Positions 56,801 to 59,176 are shown, numbered from the stretch's first letter. The stretch: DNA of 64,000 bases from CAJINA01 sp964636125 (GCA_964636125.1 CAZWPX010000024.1:9869-73868); one strand, 5' to 3'. Numbers and translations: made by a program. Notes: generated by a model from the sequence alone, not told the origin.

Positions 56801-59173
56801 CTGGGTGGGTATGGACTGAAACTCGACAAAACTCGATCCATTCCATTTGTAGATTTTGGAGTCTATGGAATGATTGGTCCCTGAAATACTGTTGGCCACC
56901 GCCAGGTAGCTATTGCCGCCGATAGTGAAAAATTCCCAATCAAGCGCTCCGCTTGTTGGAATGCTTTGAAATTCCGCAAACGCGGTGCCGTTCCATTTGT
57001 AAATTTTTGAATCCAGGTCAAAGTTGGTTGCATCCTGGCGAAAATGCGCTGCGGCCAGATAGGTTTCACCGTCTATGCTGAAGTACTCCCAATCCCTGAT
57101 GCCCACAGTTTCAATGGCCTGGTGTTGTATGAATTGGGTACCGTCCCACCTGTAAGTTTTTGAATCAACGGTGTAGGTGCTGCCGTCGAAATGGTTGGCC
57201 AGGGCGAGGTAGGTTTCAGCCCCGATAGTAAAACTCTCCCAATCACCGGCCGTGATGGATGGTACTGATTGTACCTCTTCAAAGAATCCGGATTCCCGCT
57301 TCTGAAGTTCCTGAACTTCTGTTGCTGGCAACACGCGGTTATAGACACGGATGTCATCCAGTTTGCAGTCGGCAAAACGCTCATCACCGATCCTGAATAT
57401 CCCGATAAACGCCGACAGGTCATTTTGAGGTGGGGTTCCCAAGACAGTTTTCTCATCCTCCAGGAAACCATCCACATAAAATTTAACTGTTTTGTTGTCA
57501 TAAGTAACAGTAAAATTGTGCCACTGCTCAAGTGCAAACGCCTTTCTTTCACCACTGCCGGGATCCGTACAATCAGCCCAATAACCGCCGCTGCCGCCGC
57601 TGTTGCCATCGACTTGTATGAACGGAGAAATACCGCCCGTCACCGGTATCGCCGCATAAAACGCGGTGGGTTGCCAGCCGGTTGAATCAGACTTGGAAAA
57701 AAAGGTCATGTAATCATTACTATCCGCGTCTGCATAAACCCACCCGGATATCGTAAAAACATTCCCAAAATCAAAATCCGCATGATCCGGAATTTCGATG
57801 TAGTCATCCACCCCATCGAAATCATAAGCGCTGTCCGGGTTCCCGAACCGATCCACTGTTAACGTGATGCCGCCATGCTCCGTTCCATTGTGCCCCTTCC
57901 CGCTCTCATCGTTGGCATTGCCGTTGAAGGGGTAGTAAGCAACCAAACCGTCTGACAAATCTGGCGGTATGCTGCAAGAATCCCCCATGCAGTAAATCTT
58001 GCCGTCACCCAATGCCTCAGTCTTGTTCACACCACCCCAAAGAATGAAATATTCCCCTGTCCAGACGACCGAATGAAACGCCCGGGCAGATGGTGCGTTC
58101 TCGGTCGGCAATGTCGCCCATGTATCGGCATCCACATCATAAAAGGCACCATCTGACAGCGGGTTGAAGGCCGTGGAGTCAGTCCCGCCCCAGATGAACA
58201 CTTTGCCGTCATCAGATTTTGCAAATGATGGTGTGGCACCCCTCACATTATCAAAATAGATACGGGCCGAGGGTGCATTCACAGAACTCACCGGGTTCCA
58301 GGTATTGGAGCTAAAATCGTAGATGCCGCCGTCGCCCATGACAGCACTGACACCACCCTGCCCTCCCCAGACAAACAGTTTATTGTCTACCGTTTCAATG
58401 GCGTGGTTCGACCTGACGCCTGGTGCCCCGCTGGCACTCATGGTGGTCCAGGTGTTGTTGCCCGGGTTGTAGTAGGCCCCATTGTTCAGCCAGCTTGAGT
58501 AAGGCACCTTGCCGCCCCAGATCACCATGTATTGCCCTGTCCACGGTGAATTCCCCACGTGGCGAGTGCCGGAGGGGAAAGAGGCCATGCTTGACCAGGT
58601 GTCGGCAGCAGGGTCATAAATCGCCCCGTCAGTAAAAGATGTCCATGAAGGCAGATTGGTATCCCCTCCGACCACAATCAGCTTTTCACCGGTCCAGGTG
58701 GAAAAAGGGCGCCGCGCAGAGGGAGCCCCAACCGCAGAAATCGGGGACCAGGTATCCGTCGCCGGATTGTATTTGAACCCGTCGTTATATTTTGTAGTTG
58801 TGCCCTGATCCTGTCCCCCCCAGATCAGCAGTTCCGTACCGGTCCAGTAGGAAGCGCACCCGTGCCGTGGTGCCGGCGCATTAACCGTGGACATAGTTGT
58901 CCAGGAATTTGTGGCCGGATTGTAACGGGCGCCGTCGTTTTTGGCATTACTGTCATAGTCTTCACCGCCCCAGATAATCATTTCGGTGCCCGTCCATACG
59001 GCCACATGGTAGCGCCTCGGGCTGGGTGCATTGGTCCCGGTTATGTCCAGCCAGGATGCGGCATAGCAACTGCCGGCCATACCCATCAGCATCAAAAGCA
59101 CCATCACCGTAACAAATATCCGCCCCGGCCACCCGGGCTTACTCAAATAATTGATAGAATGAGTTCTGCGCAT
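26699..59173 (-). CDS. Giant secreted multidomain surface protein 2 (10,824 aa)
   Basis: A single uninterrupted 32.5-kb reading frame. AGGGGA sits 7 nt before the ATG, and the signal peptide (TVMVLLMLMGMAGSCYA) spans residues 1-38. Approximate order: Kelch propeller 40-405; LamG1 407-625; EAR propeller 631-982; LamG2; EAR propeller 1268-1627; LamG3; Kelch 1927-2287; LamG4; PD40 2570-2843; then alternating FN3-like, thrombospondin-3-like, DUF1566-pair and LamG modules with a third Kelch-like domain (3690-3987) and a third EAR propeller (5345-5705), up to about 8350. Five tandem Ig-like modules follow (8450-8900), then more Ig, invasin-like and CHB_HEX_C-like domains, a C13 peptidase with His10243 and Cys10297, an FN3, a carboxypeptidase-regulatory-like domain and a dockerin-like tail (10763-10824). 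Totals: ten LamG, ten DUF1566, 21 EAR repeats. Likely a very long calcium-stabilised surface fibre binding glycans or other cells. Confidence 0.93.
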   Translation of the reverse strand: MRRTHSINYLSKPGWPGRIFVTVMVLLMLMGMAGSCYAASWLDITGTNAPSPRRYHVAVWTGTEMIIWGGEDYDSNAKNDGARYNPATNSWTTMSTVNAPAPRHGCASYWTGTELLIWGGQDQGTTTKYNDGFKYNPATDTWSPISAVGAPSARRPFSTWTGEKLIVVGGDTNLPSWTSFTDGAIYDPAADTWSSMASFPSGTRHVGNSPWTGQYMVIWGGKVPYSSWLNNGAYYNPGNNTWTTMSASGAPGVRSNHAIETVDNKLFVWGGQGGVSAVMGDGGIYDFSSNTWNPVSSVNAPSARIYFDNVRGATPSFAKSDDGKVFIWGGTDSTAFNPLSDGAFYDVDADTWATLPTENAPSARAFHSVVWTGEYFILWGGVNKTEALGDGKIYCMGDSCSIPPDLSDGLVAYYPFNGNANDESGKGHNGTEHGGITLTVDRFGNPDSAYDFDGVDDYIEIPDHADFDFGNVFTISGWVYADADSNDYMTFFSKSDSTGWQPTAFYAAIPVTGGISPFIQVDGNSGGSGGYWADCTDPGSGERKAFALEQWHNFTVTYDNKTVKFYVDGFLEDEKTVLGTPPQNDLSAFIGIFRIGDERFADCKLDDIRVYNRVLPATEVQELQKRESGFFEEVQSVPSITAGDWESFTIGAETYLALANHFDGSTYTVDSKTYRWDGTQFIQHQAIETVGIRDWEYFSIDGETYLAAAHFRQDATNFDLDSKIYKWNGTAFAEFQSIPTSGALDWEFFTIGGNSYLAVANSISGTNHSIDSKIYKWNGSSFVEFQSIPTQHASDWESFSIGGETYLAVANFYDGSSYSINSKIYKWNGTQFEEAHSVPTVGAIDWESFVSGGETYLAVANYHNGSTWNIDSKIYKWNGTDFEVVQSIGTYGAHDLESFTYNGATYLAVANSQDYPNFNIDSRIYKWDGATFVEHQTIGTYAAESLNFFTMAGQIYLATANSRHDTDGFATNSKIYKWVGIYLDTDFDGMLDTWEVTHFSDLSHDGTADTDNDGLTDLQEYQISTNPIIPDTDKDGLTDGFEFTNGSDPATAEGLVAYYSFDGDANDKSGNGHHGSVSAAVLAKDQRGIDDRAYFFNGSAEITAGNRSAFNFGTGDFSISLWLNTAVIQNNHILGKDSYNTDATTFAGYFLQHNVDKKLRFATRNVVSGSGPQNQLDAVNPVESGQWTYVTATRQNNVLSLYIDGQLDSTLAESSPTNVSTSADLLFGDFDQVDVWQLNGSLDDIRIYSRALSSAEVQEVYKQEADYFEEIQAILTHGVQDIESFKINGETYTVVANANNGSTVYLDSTIYKWNGATFTEYQQIPTHSAQDWEAFSIGADHFLSLAQSNDGTANHHTDSILYKWNGNRFVEIQAIPTIGAIKWESFSIGDDYYLAAAFYWDDQSQSNNINSNIYKWNAISGQFVDIQTIATNGATDWEAFVINGESYLAVANYQNGNSGSDVTNIDSKVYKWNGTSFEIFQSILTHGARDWESFTISGETYLAVANYFNGSTRNFDSHIYKFNDASGQFEELQAVATKGAWDWESFTINDDTYLVVGNTYDDSSYNVTSIVYRWNGSSFVEIQSIPTIGITDLDAFTIGREVYLGVANQFDGSSRNLNSKIYKWKQLIAEVDSDSDSLPDWWENQYFSDLTQDGSADTDNDGLTDLQEYQNSTNPNLPDTDNDGLSDGFEVNNGSDPEAAEGLVAYYPFDGNADDASGSGHHGTEHGGLTLTTDRFGNPDSAYDFDGVDDYIEIPDHADFDFGNVFTISGWVRADADSDNYMTFFSKSDSTGWHPTAFYAAIPVTGGISPFIQVEGNSGGSGGYWADCTDSGSGERKAFALEQWHNFVVTYDNKTVKFYVDGSLEDEKTVLGTPTPNDLSAFIGIFRIGDERFADCKLDDIRVYNRALSEVETQALFTQNAPLDIIARWLPLSTVNAPAPRLLHAAVWTGTEMIIWGGSDSSGNAFNNGARYNPSINTWTTMSTTNAPSARDRFAADWTGDRLVIWGGYNGPLAQQYYDGYSYNPVTDTWSQISSSGGPTAAHPRHAWTGEKIILSCGDRILPSKAAFNDGAIYDPATDTWSSMASFPLNARHPGYAVWTGSKFIVWGGKVPYSSWLNNGAYYDPGENTWTTMSSTGAPAVRSTFAQGYFNNTYFVWGGEGPVGTPLGDGGVYDLQTDTWSSVNSAGAPSARIYLESGNPPAPGFAYTASGDVFIWGGRAGTSSDAGSFKGDGAIYQMADDTWANVALENAPSHRSHHSMIWTGESFIVWGGIDENGSLGDGKIYWYSTQDPDIDADGMLDTWEVNHFADHSHDGSTDTDSDGLTDLQEYQNSTNPNIPDTDQDGLSDGFEVSNGSDPETAEGLLAFYPFNGDVIDASLNGHDGSLVGDATFSDGVKGQALQLDGSGDYVSIPHHADFNFGSQMTVVTMVNFNASNDYNAVFSKGEQPNCRPAPLFQAGVNGSGFNLNFSADGNCSGSVGYYLNFSEYSPVGKWYQLAVTYDNYNVKIYLDGLMVSEGTVSGTLLTTTEPVRIGSHNSDTGRYLNGRLDEYRLYNRALSSTEVQELYKTSSGLSGKIAFTSDRSGNWQVWVMDANGTNPAMVTSESVEPYMPRWSPDGIKIAYVLTNTPRSLVVINADGSGREEVTTGCLYQGPAWMDNDTLIYQKFVTCNDSLYTIDIDGTNDTLFLDPSEVPQYADFSPVTGSIVYRGTACGSIDYGIFTVNSDGTGHQNIYAGSGATDFTRWNPAGSRILSSVNDVGVEASNYIYNELAICSADGSGFKKIPDTSGFSADWAFNGTQIIYSAPTTGDWINDNRELWLVNEEGTGKVQLTSNSGSNKNPDWFDINLGAVNSSPHQPSSPTPSVNAADVQIGANLSWVGGDSDVGDTVTFDVHFGTDNPPTSILSEDQNGTNYDPGTLSHSTTYYWQVVATDNHGAVTSGPVWSFTTCTDCDGDGMPDAWEVDKFGDTSHTGAADTDNDGLTDLQEYQNSTNPNNTDSDSDGMPDGWEVANNLDPTTDDSLLDADNDKFVNGREFQDQTDPQSGASYYTLPPVTGRLPDTGQTTSFTETPGEDSDYLINPPAYIKLDIQGNYLPDSATSWSMVYDVVTGLIWEVKTDDGSIHDKDNTYTWYDSNSETNGGNAGTAGSGTDTEDFISALNAANFGGHSDWRLPLQKELVLIANSGVAAPGPTIESSVFPNTKASYYWSATTRADDVNKAWSVRFEDSYAETYNKSSAYYVRAVRTGKTVPKKEYVDNGDNTITDTSTGLMWQLQNTFGAVTWIDALSNSEALTLAGHSDWRLPNRIELQSLIDYTQSSPPFDAIFSGNTESDSYFTSSTRVSQPDIVWIVAYVAGTSGQYYKTYSYYVRAVRGGQNKITGNLFITAPLQASRWYVGNTLPIRWDTQSITGNVKISISRDGGKTYTDITASTENDGSYDWTIDGIASVNCMLRVEPLSDTSKATIQGLFTIKPSYENGLVAYYPFNGNANDESGNSHDGTANGAVISTDRFGADSKAYLFDGSDDDIIIQNDEALNFSTNDFSLSIWAKPTAQNNYHIAGQDSWNNTSTYNGYFLQCVPGGKIRFVTRDFVAGSGPYNALESTNTFIPGEWIHIIATREANVLSLYIDGVIEGTLAESSPINVSNSSNFKIGRFDDGSPGYRFDGGLDDIRVYNRALSSAEVQELYSQESGVVPLKLPETLKVQSPSICGYCPSENYVAIFGGRYNDSDTNTDKIYIMDLNSPNIYLSQEKLPSAVVIESVEHFPPNNNLYFQNISVNPHDIWRWDCAEKKLYTTAPGGSDMPSITNSASGWSYDANTDRLYGVGSYNSAVSYYYDPVGNSVVNYGSSPGSGHDTSTKCMGNGVCYTFGRNQSGAHYEIYKLETSTNSFTNINKTGGTSGAATIGYFPSTNVFYYWGIYNYDFHKFDINTETSSALSYTIPYRFISGVQVGNRFILFGGGNEAFSDSVLLWDPVSDETQEPRLLLSIDYPLHDADNDGMPDAWELDKFSDLTHDGSADSDSDGLTDFQEYQSATNPNNNDSDADGMPDGWEVANSLDPNAEDSLQDADGDKFVNGREFQDQTDPQSTASYFALPPVTGRIPDTGQTTSYTDTPGEDSDYLISAPAYIKMDVQGRYLPDSAAAWVMVYDAVTGLIWEVKTDDGGNNDKDTTYTSDGAITWAAGLNSSSYLGHTDWRLPTMEELRSIIDYGIVNPCVNTDYFPNTVSSHYWSSSDRASNSGDRWLMRFSTGSDDSLSKGTPYYARAVRGGQGGTSHNLVNNGDGSVTDATTGLMWEQKTDDGGLNDKDNTYTWEQALAWVANLNSTSYLGYTDWRLPDIKEVASLIDLTRFDPAVDTTYFPNTDIETQYCSATTIVSDSTKIWRVYSRVGDDNNVSNKTDTNHFRAVRGGQNRILGKLFITAPLQASKWYVGNALSITWETQSIGGNVKISISRDGGKTYTDITASTENDGSYDWIIDGAASVNCMLKIEPLSDASKATVQGLFSIKSSYDNNLVAYFPFNGNAMDQSSLGNDGTVDGAVLTTDRHGQTLSAYAFDGDNDKIVVSDDGSLSGFAEMTISFWLNADTIGVSHGLVTKHKQGDGDDGTDSYALVLGDTGSDMKLYGYLFSGSGWSGDNHGYVIYDANFSPGEWYHLAFKWDGVTGAYYVNGVLAATGTFEKSNLNANTGEDLQIGWSSGSDGSEFFDGILDDIRIYDRALLATEIQQMYQDEKPANQPPNTPANELPTNAATGAAMAADLSWTGGDPDTGDSVTYDVYFGTDNPPVVLVSDDQVGTSHDPGALNHTTTYYWKVVAADNHGASTVGPVWSFATCTDCDGDNMPDAWEDANGFDPTINDAAGDLDSDGLTNLQEYLNGTNPNSTDSDSDGMPDGWEVANNLNPLVDDSLLDADNDKFVNGREYQDQTDPQSGASHFILPPVTGRVTDTGQMTSYTATPGEDSDFQINTSVNIKMDAQENYLPDSAAAWVMVYDVVTGLIWEVKTDDGGNNDKDTTYTSDGAIIWAAGLNSSSYLGYTNWRLPTREELRSIIDYGSVNPSVNTNYFPNTVSSHYWSSSDRASNSGDRWLMRFSNGDDDSLSKSTPYHARAVRGGTTVVPHDLVDNGDGTVTDTATGLLWEQKTDDGGANDKGNTYTWELALAWVANLNSTSYLGYTDWRLPNINELAGLIDLTRHSPAVDTAYFPNTVSEAYYWSATSNASNGDNGWWVYPRTGGDNNVSNKNDANYVRAVRGGQNQVPGNLLITSPHQASEWAIGTTMPIIWESQGIGENVNISISKDGGKTFDTITSNTENDGSYDWTITAGSSVSCMLKVEPVTTTSKGTVQGLFTIGEGKFEEVQAIPTMGAANWESFTIGGENYIAVPNITDGSTTNINSKIYKWNDISSQFELFQSIPTSYALDWESFTIGNDTYLAVANFADGSNYNINSKIYKRNVTSGQFEWYQNIVTIGASDWESFVIGSDTYLAVANMHDGSGWNFDSKIYKWNQSAEEFQEIQAIPTAGAASWESFSISGETYLAVANSQNGSVYNTDSKIYKWNSASEQFEEKQAILTHAASDWESFVIGSDTFLGVTNKFDGSYIVDSMIYKWNPDTAFFEEVQAISTQSGYGLATFNISGETYLAVANLYDGSIHTIDSKVYRWSGTSFVEIQAILTVGARDWDSFVINGETYLAVANHRNVSSTLVDSKIYKWSIITNQSPYTPSGPVPSDNGTDVSIDTGLSWAGGDSDAGDTVSNDVYFGTDNPPNTLVSDDQTGPSYDPGTLNHSTTYYWQILATDNSGASTVGPVWSFTTCLDCDGDGMPDAWEDANFGGTSQTGVVDTDDDDLTDLQEYQNGTNPNVADTDRDGLSDGFEVTNGSDPATAEGLIAYYPLDGNASDLSILGNHGVESGGVTYTGGITGQAATFDGIDNYIESQNLVTVTTSDPRTVSAWVKLNTIGEYRGIVEVIDRGTYGVPNTGTSAAVLINNSGSLTTTGVITFYNGGLGPADRGRSNENALSLNQWYHLVGVVQNDSVILYINGSDAITDVIDEPETGVSTITKPVIIGRHPYGPSGYRFLDGLIDEVRLYDRALSASEVQQLYENDAPANFAPKLPYAPLPADTATSVVLDTGLAWTGGDANSGDTVTYDVYFGTDNPPATIVSPDQPGASYAPGALNHSTTYYWKIIATDNHGAPTSGPVWSFTTCLDCDGDGMPDDWEIANFGDTSHDGTADTDNDGLTDLQEYQNTTDPNLADMDKDGLPDGFEVTNGSDPKTAEGLVAYYPFNGNANDEIGGHNGVVIGATSAVDRNGEEQGAYDFNGTGNSIVISDNGALSGFAEMTISFWFNPDTIGVSHGLITKHLPGDTKDETDSYALVLGDSGSDMKLYGFLYSGSGFSGDNHGDLAYDANFVPGAWYHLALKWDGNTIAHYVNGVLAATGTFEKASLNTNISEALQIGMSGGTDFFDGRLDEIRIHSRALSATEIQQIYQNEKPANNPPHEPSVPFPVDTEANAALDSDLTWNGGDPDVLDTVTYDVYFGTENPPVTLVSNDQGGTSYDPGTLDRGSTYYWKTEATDNNGASTTGPVWSFTTCTDCDGDGLPDDWETANFGDTSHDGTADTDNDGLTDLEEYQNTTDPNLADTDKDGLPDGFEVDNGSDPKVAEGLVAYYPFNNNADDVFGGHNGMVLGATPAADRHGQTQSAYDFNGAGNSIVISDNGALSGFVAMTISFWFNPDTIDVSHGLITKHNQGDGEDGTDSYALVLGDSGGGPELYGRLFSGGGLSEDNKGLVTHSASFIPGTWYHLTLKWDGTTIAYYVNGVQAATGVFEKSTLNANTSEALQIGMSSGSEFFDGRIDEIRIHGRALSATEIQQIYQFEKPDISPPYTPSSPSPVHETTGILLESNVSWVGGDPDAGDTVTYDVYFGTDNLPTTLVSDNQTGTNYDPGTLNHSTTYFWQIIATDNNGASNSGPVWSFTTCTDCDGDGMPDTWEDDKFGDTSHTGMADTDDDNLADLEEYQAGTNPNSNDSDSDGMTDGWEVANSLDPLVDDSLLDADNDKFVNSREFQDQTDPQSAASHYILPPVTGRIPDTGQTTSYTDTPGEDSDYLINAPTYIKMDAQGNYLPDSAASWAMVYDVVTGMIWEGKTNRDGVQNFDDPHDADNLYTWYNPDSTTNGGNAGTNGSGTDTQDFIDALNGMNYGGFSDWRLPTRYESRTIVDYTRINPSIDTDYFANIYPEASFWSSETRVSKPDTAWFMFYGRGFIGDAVKSAPVYVRAVRGGQPHVTANMVVNEDGTVTDTSTGLMWQQESSPGTMNWEAALAYTESLDLAGYEDWRLPIFNELESIVDLTRSNPCIDSTYFTNTSSVHYWSSTTSEGHTGDAWFINFDQGYDYNHSKGSSDYVRSVRGGQNQISGNLFIISPLQASKWYAGNTLPITWDTQGIAGNVQISISRDGGKTYAEIDASTENDGSYDWTIDGAASVNCMLKIEPLSDTSKATTQGLFNIQPSYENGLVAYYPFSGNANDESGNGYDGTISGAVSTDDRFGFSDMAYLFQGTDYITLPNATTILGDNPSAWSYSLWFKASDLTQAYPCILADYYSAATDTTYGIRIVAASQGKIQVGVRTSNVTYEYLSTANIVASEWINAAVVVDKTQSVLRLYINGQFDSDITIDGGADYIEDVPISVGRIYFEGNTAETYQGAADDIRIYNRALSSTEIQQLYQDEKPDTLPPNIPFAETPSDTATDVAETATLSWTGGDPDAGDTVTYDVYFGTDNPPATLQSDDQSGTTYDPGAMNHTTTYYWKVVATDNHGAVTTGPVWSFNTCTDCDSDGMPDAWEDANFGDTSHIAGADTDNDGLTDLEEYQNATNPNVNDSDSDGMTDGWEVDNSLDPLVDDSLQDADSDKFVNGREFQDQTDPQSAASYLVLPSASGRIPDTGQTKCYNNSSQITCPQVGNAFSGQDGAYTINAPAYTKLDANGNHLPDSADSWAMVRDNITGMIWEVKTDDGSIHDKDNTYTWYDSNPDTNGGEPGPAPGDGTDTEDFINALNAANFGGYSDWRMPSIKELETIVDLGRQDPAINTTFFPNTETWMSAAYWSSTTYALNIGSVNGMDFGSGDDFGALQKADAHHVRAVRGGQSGLLGSYIVNVDTTVTDTSTGLMWEQKIDDGGANDKGNTYTWEAALSWVQSLNSSNYLGYNDWRLPNRKELRSIVDYSKTNPAIADTDFPNTQALEYWSSTTHTDYNTYLAWYMHFNYGYGKVDGKTDGNAVRAVRGGQNQIPGNLFITAPLQATFWEIGQTLPITWDTQGIAGDVSVTLSRDGGKTFETIVGSLPNTGSMSWTVTGPVSANCVLRVEPVSDSAKGTAVSFFTIASSLSPTASLSGAPGGEIPQTGVTITVGGTSIIAYKYKLDDGEFGGETLINEDVVLSGLSDGTHTLYVIGRDAAGDWQVTESATTASWTVDATPPGAPTVFGTTPGNDTTPTWNWNSGGGGIGTYRVKIDGPDLASGAEVITATSYAPALELSGGLHTLYVQERDSVGNWSTSGSFEVLIDVDPPLAPTVFGATTTKDTTPTWSWTAGSGGNGNFRCKLDDADLSTGATPVYGTIFTPSVDLAEGDHILYVQEQDDAGNWSPSGVFTINVDLTPPSVPAVEGTTPTNDTTPMWSWSSGGGGSGIYRLKVDDEDLTADATYLSANTFVPESELSEGLHTLYIQEQDAAGNWSISGSYSINIDVTPPLAPVVAGTTLTNDTTPMWSWTSGGNGDGTYRYRLDNANLDTGASETTELSFSALSALAEGNHTLYVQEKDAAGNWSAAGQFVINVDITPPSAPVVNASSPTNDTTPTWSWDSGGLGNGSYRCKLDDSQLDSGAVSTDASAHTPTTDLAEGIHTLYVQERDEAGNWSVSGSAVVYVDKTKPVILGIEDDPTPVKQKTWEWSAEDQHAVLFQFLVDQNPTWPSPGENFSAVTTTKTPENENGTWYLHVQGRDAAGNTSDVKTVSALLDNTIPGVTIERSPDKALYKGDYSISITADAGTTVEYQLDGGEWIVYGGSFVVSEEGPHTIDARATDTADNTGHASQVVFTIDKTPPALPTLDAYQTPTNTSPQTLSGTKEAGSSIWLNGAEIAAVDELTTWSYNLPLTEGANPISLTSQDAAENETTAVIGSILLDTALPIVTGLADDPDPKKTKTWTWGADKAASFRFVVDQNQQWEPTGEYTDTTTATVSAGTGTYYLHVQAMDAAGNPSVVATVSSEIDNTPPVVSLGRSPDRPAYNGTYTFTVSTDSGSMEYRINSGEWQPYTEPFTLDTIGAYTIAARATDIAGNVGNATPLVVLIDTQLPTIDVFTAKDADSSDAAVTNERLIDVTLSGTDNQGAIAHWLITETANIPSIEAMESGSAIAPVSYTILSPEDGDKTVYAWAMDLAQNISVAGQATITLKSTPPSIAIAGGDLCTSLDTVLVSGTMEAGAAVTVDAQSATVGTVAQNGPTWSVSVSGMSTGIYTVTATAIDVAGNHADDSISLRRSIPAVATIDTGSEPLLADGISVRQVTVTVKDGDDQNVCPGSVFAVTTSLGTIANVTTTDTNGQFTFDLKASSSVGTASITAKSGQSTIGTGSLYMKPGLPAKLVFDRVDHNIRPNLPSGFLVVQLQDIFNHPVTPSSAGLGDIRIKVKSSSVTGQFCTADTCTEGNWAYGEARITLPSDRTYIEFQYRDAEEGVVNITAYESTDPPIAIQITDAILPVTVETPDTTPPVTSASPGTGIFQPPVQVELTCDDNGGSGCANTYYSIDGSDPTEAYSAPISVTNTTTLKFKSTDHAGHSETVKSAQYTIDILAPTVSITVPGDVVAVPGPLNSIQGLANDQIEGGIATVTVQISHEDGGQRWFRTSTGGLSQDDTTAIPVTFNPTSGLWTLDTSSIPWASGEEYTLVAKATDHAGNAASKSITFIYGILPSEISLQVSPGPFKVGDSVTISGQIIDKSTGLNVAIGLGHHAYFSLQPPGGGAEIVLDPLINSSGYFTRNIACADGLVRAGEWTVKASWTGVDGQYSNSESLPQTLTIDKADTVLTLELAEGQSLDAGTMPEIRGRLKLLRDCLNADLSGQDIKFRFISPPPAANESIVTVQTDNNGHFLIDSFTFTDVGRWTVQAEFAETPDYNASEVPAINVNALATAGYAVVVQGKLENEEGLGDHNLTTNFVYKTLTKRGLDDDDIMYFNYTPGQSKVVVDETPTKARIQWAITEWAPNAIINAPGDLYIVMVDHGWTSAGNDEIGEFYIHPSAPITSTDLGAWLDTLQTKLVAAGVTDRRIVVVLGFCRSGAFVEELQGNNRIIIASTAKNEYSHRGHRDVDDDGASVRDGEFFVSEFFKGIRTGKAIKAAFMKATKQTKSLTHKGGQEKTNAPFFDQSAQHPLLDDNGDGEGSNDLEDSRQDGAVSDTVFIGTTPPDSYNDPGISIERVTADQFLPTYESKVPLAWAETIPPDDPDNPIDSIWVEVKKPDYEPAEPGKGLQLEVETFKAELTAADYNISEGRYEWKILGVDDAHPSGFFDVPGTYQVFYFAKNNESGETSPVKMSRVYKAKASNQPPSNAGFGLDKPDEAAEVFTDAVLSWSDAVDPEGDVVTYTVLLSKDPGSFEGAILIEGLPYSTCTIGPEIGIEDYTTYYWKVRAIDAYGASVETSIRSFKTDNKNSPQRPCFVTGHVYNTVTTQSITDALIELDSGALNTSINLPTVLGGYYLAEIPTGVYTITIRADGYENRELLNVDFTASGGRIINNFGLTPKLPGNINGDDAVDLADAILAMKLSGGVDTSGDTIQMSADVNGDGKISMVECVYVLQKMAGMRGE
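27885..28715 (-). other. Domain: C13/caspase-fold peptidase of giant protein 2
   Basis: Residues about 10154-10430. The strand AVVVQG is followed by LYIVMVDHGWTSAG with His10243 and by IVVVLGFCRSGAF with Cys10297. The Glu usually two before Cys is Gly here (GFC instead of EAC), so activity is less certain than in giant protein 1. Confidence 0.72.
32475..33825 (-). repeat. Five tandem Ig-like modules of giant protein 2
   Basis: Residues about 8450-8900. Five modules of about 90 residues starting PPxAPxV, with NDTTPTWSW, a YRxKLDD strand and HTLYVQExDxAGNWS. This resembles the bacterial Ig-like repeats of large adhesins, which usually act as stalks. Confidence 0.8.
42060..43139 (-). repeat. 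EAR/EPTP propeller C of giant protein 2 (seven repeats)
   Basis: Residues about 5345-5705. Seven repeats. Unlike the other five propellers it follows a DUF1566 pair plus Ig-like domain, with no LamG in front. Confidence 0.87.
47215..48105 (-). other. Domain: diverged Kelch-like propeller 3 of giant protein 2
   Basis: Residues about 3690-3987. It begins NYVAIFGGRYND and closes with GNRFILFGGGNEAFSDSV, with weaker strands between (RLYGVGSYN, VFYYWG). It is much more diverged than propellers 1 and 2, and the blade number cannot be counted with confidence. Confidence 0.6.
49040..50040 (-). other. Domain: DUF1566 pair 1 of giant protein 2
   Basis: Residues about 3045-3378. Preceded by the signature LPPVTGRLPDTGQT; two units with DWRLP and YYVRAVR closings, then an Ig-like domain (DGGKTYTDI). 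Four further pairs follow in the same protein, at about 45955-46915, 43435-44405, 36985-37990 and 34385-35450, each with the same leader and the same trailing Ig-like domain. Confidence 0.8.
50645..51465 (-). other. Domain: PD40/TolB-like propeller of giant protein 2
   Basis: Residues about 2570-2843. IAFTSDRSGNWQVWVMD and PRWSPDGIKIAYV match the PD40 pattern. The domain ends DWFDINLG and is followed by an FN3-like domain. Confidence 0.8.
52315..53395 (-). repeat. Kelch-type propeller 2 of giant protein 2 (seven blades)
   Basis: Residues about 1927-2287. Seven Kelch motifs closely similar to propeller 1 (shared stretches include APAPR and WTGTEMIIWGG), so the two probably arose by internal duplication together with LamG1/LamG3. 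Confidence 0.86.
54294..55371 (-). repeat. EAR/EPTP propeller B of giant protein 2 (seven repeats)
   Basis: Residues about 1268-1627. Seven repeats; two blades carry a short insertion before the closing Phe (NAISGQF, NDASGQF). It directly follows LamG2. Confidence 0.87.
56228..57282 (-). repeat. EAR/EPTP propeller A of giant protein 2 (seven repeats)
   Basis: Residues about 631-982. Seven repeats with GxxYLAVAN and SKIYKWNG strands. It directly follows LamG1 and the linker RESGFF. Confidence 0.88.
57960..59056 (-). repeat. Kelch-type propeller 1 of giant protein 2 (seven blades)
   Basis: Residues about 40-405. Seven Kelch motifs of the form PSxRxxHxxxWTGxxxIIWGG, then DGAxYxPxxxTW. It is the first domain after the signal peptide. 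Confidence 0.87.
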
Positions 59174-59176
59174 GAA

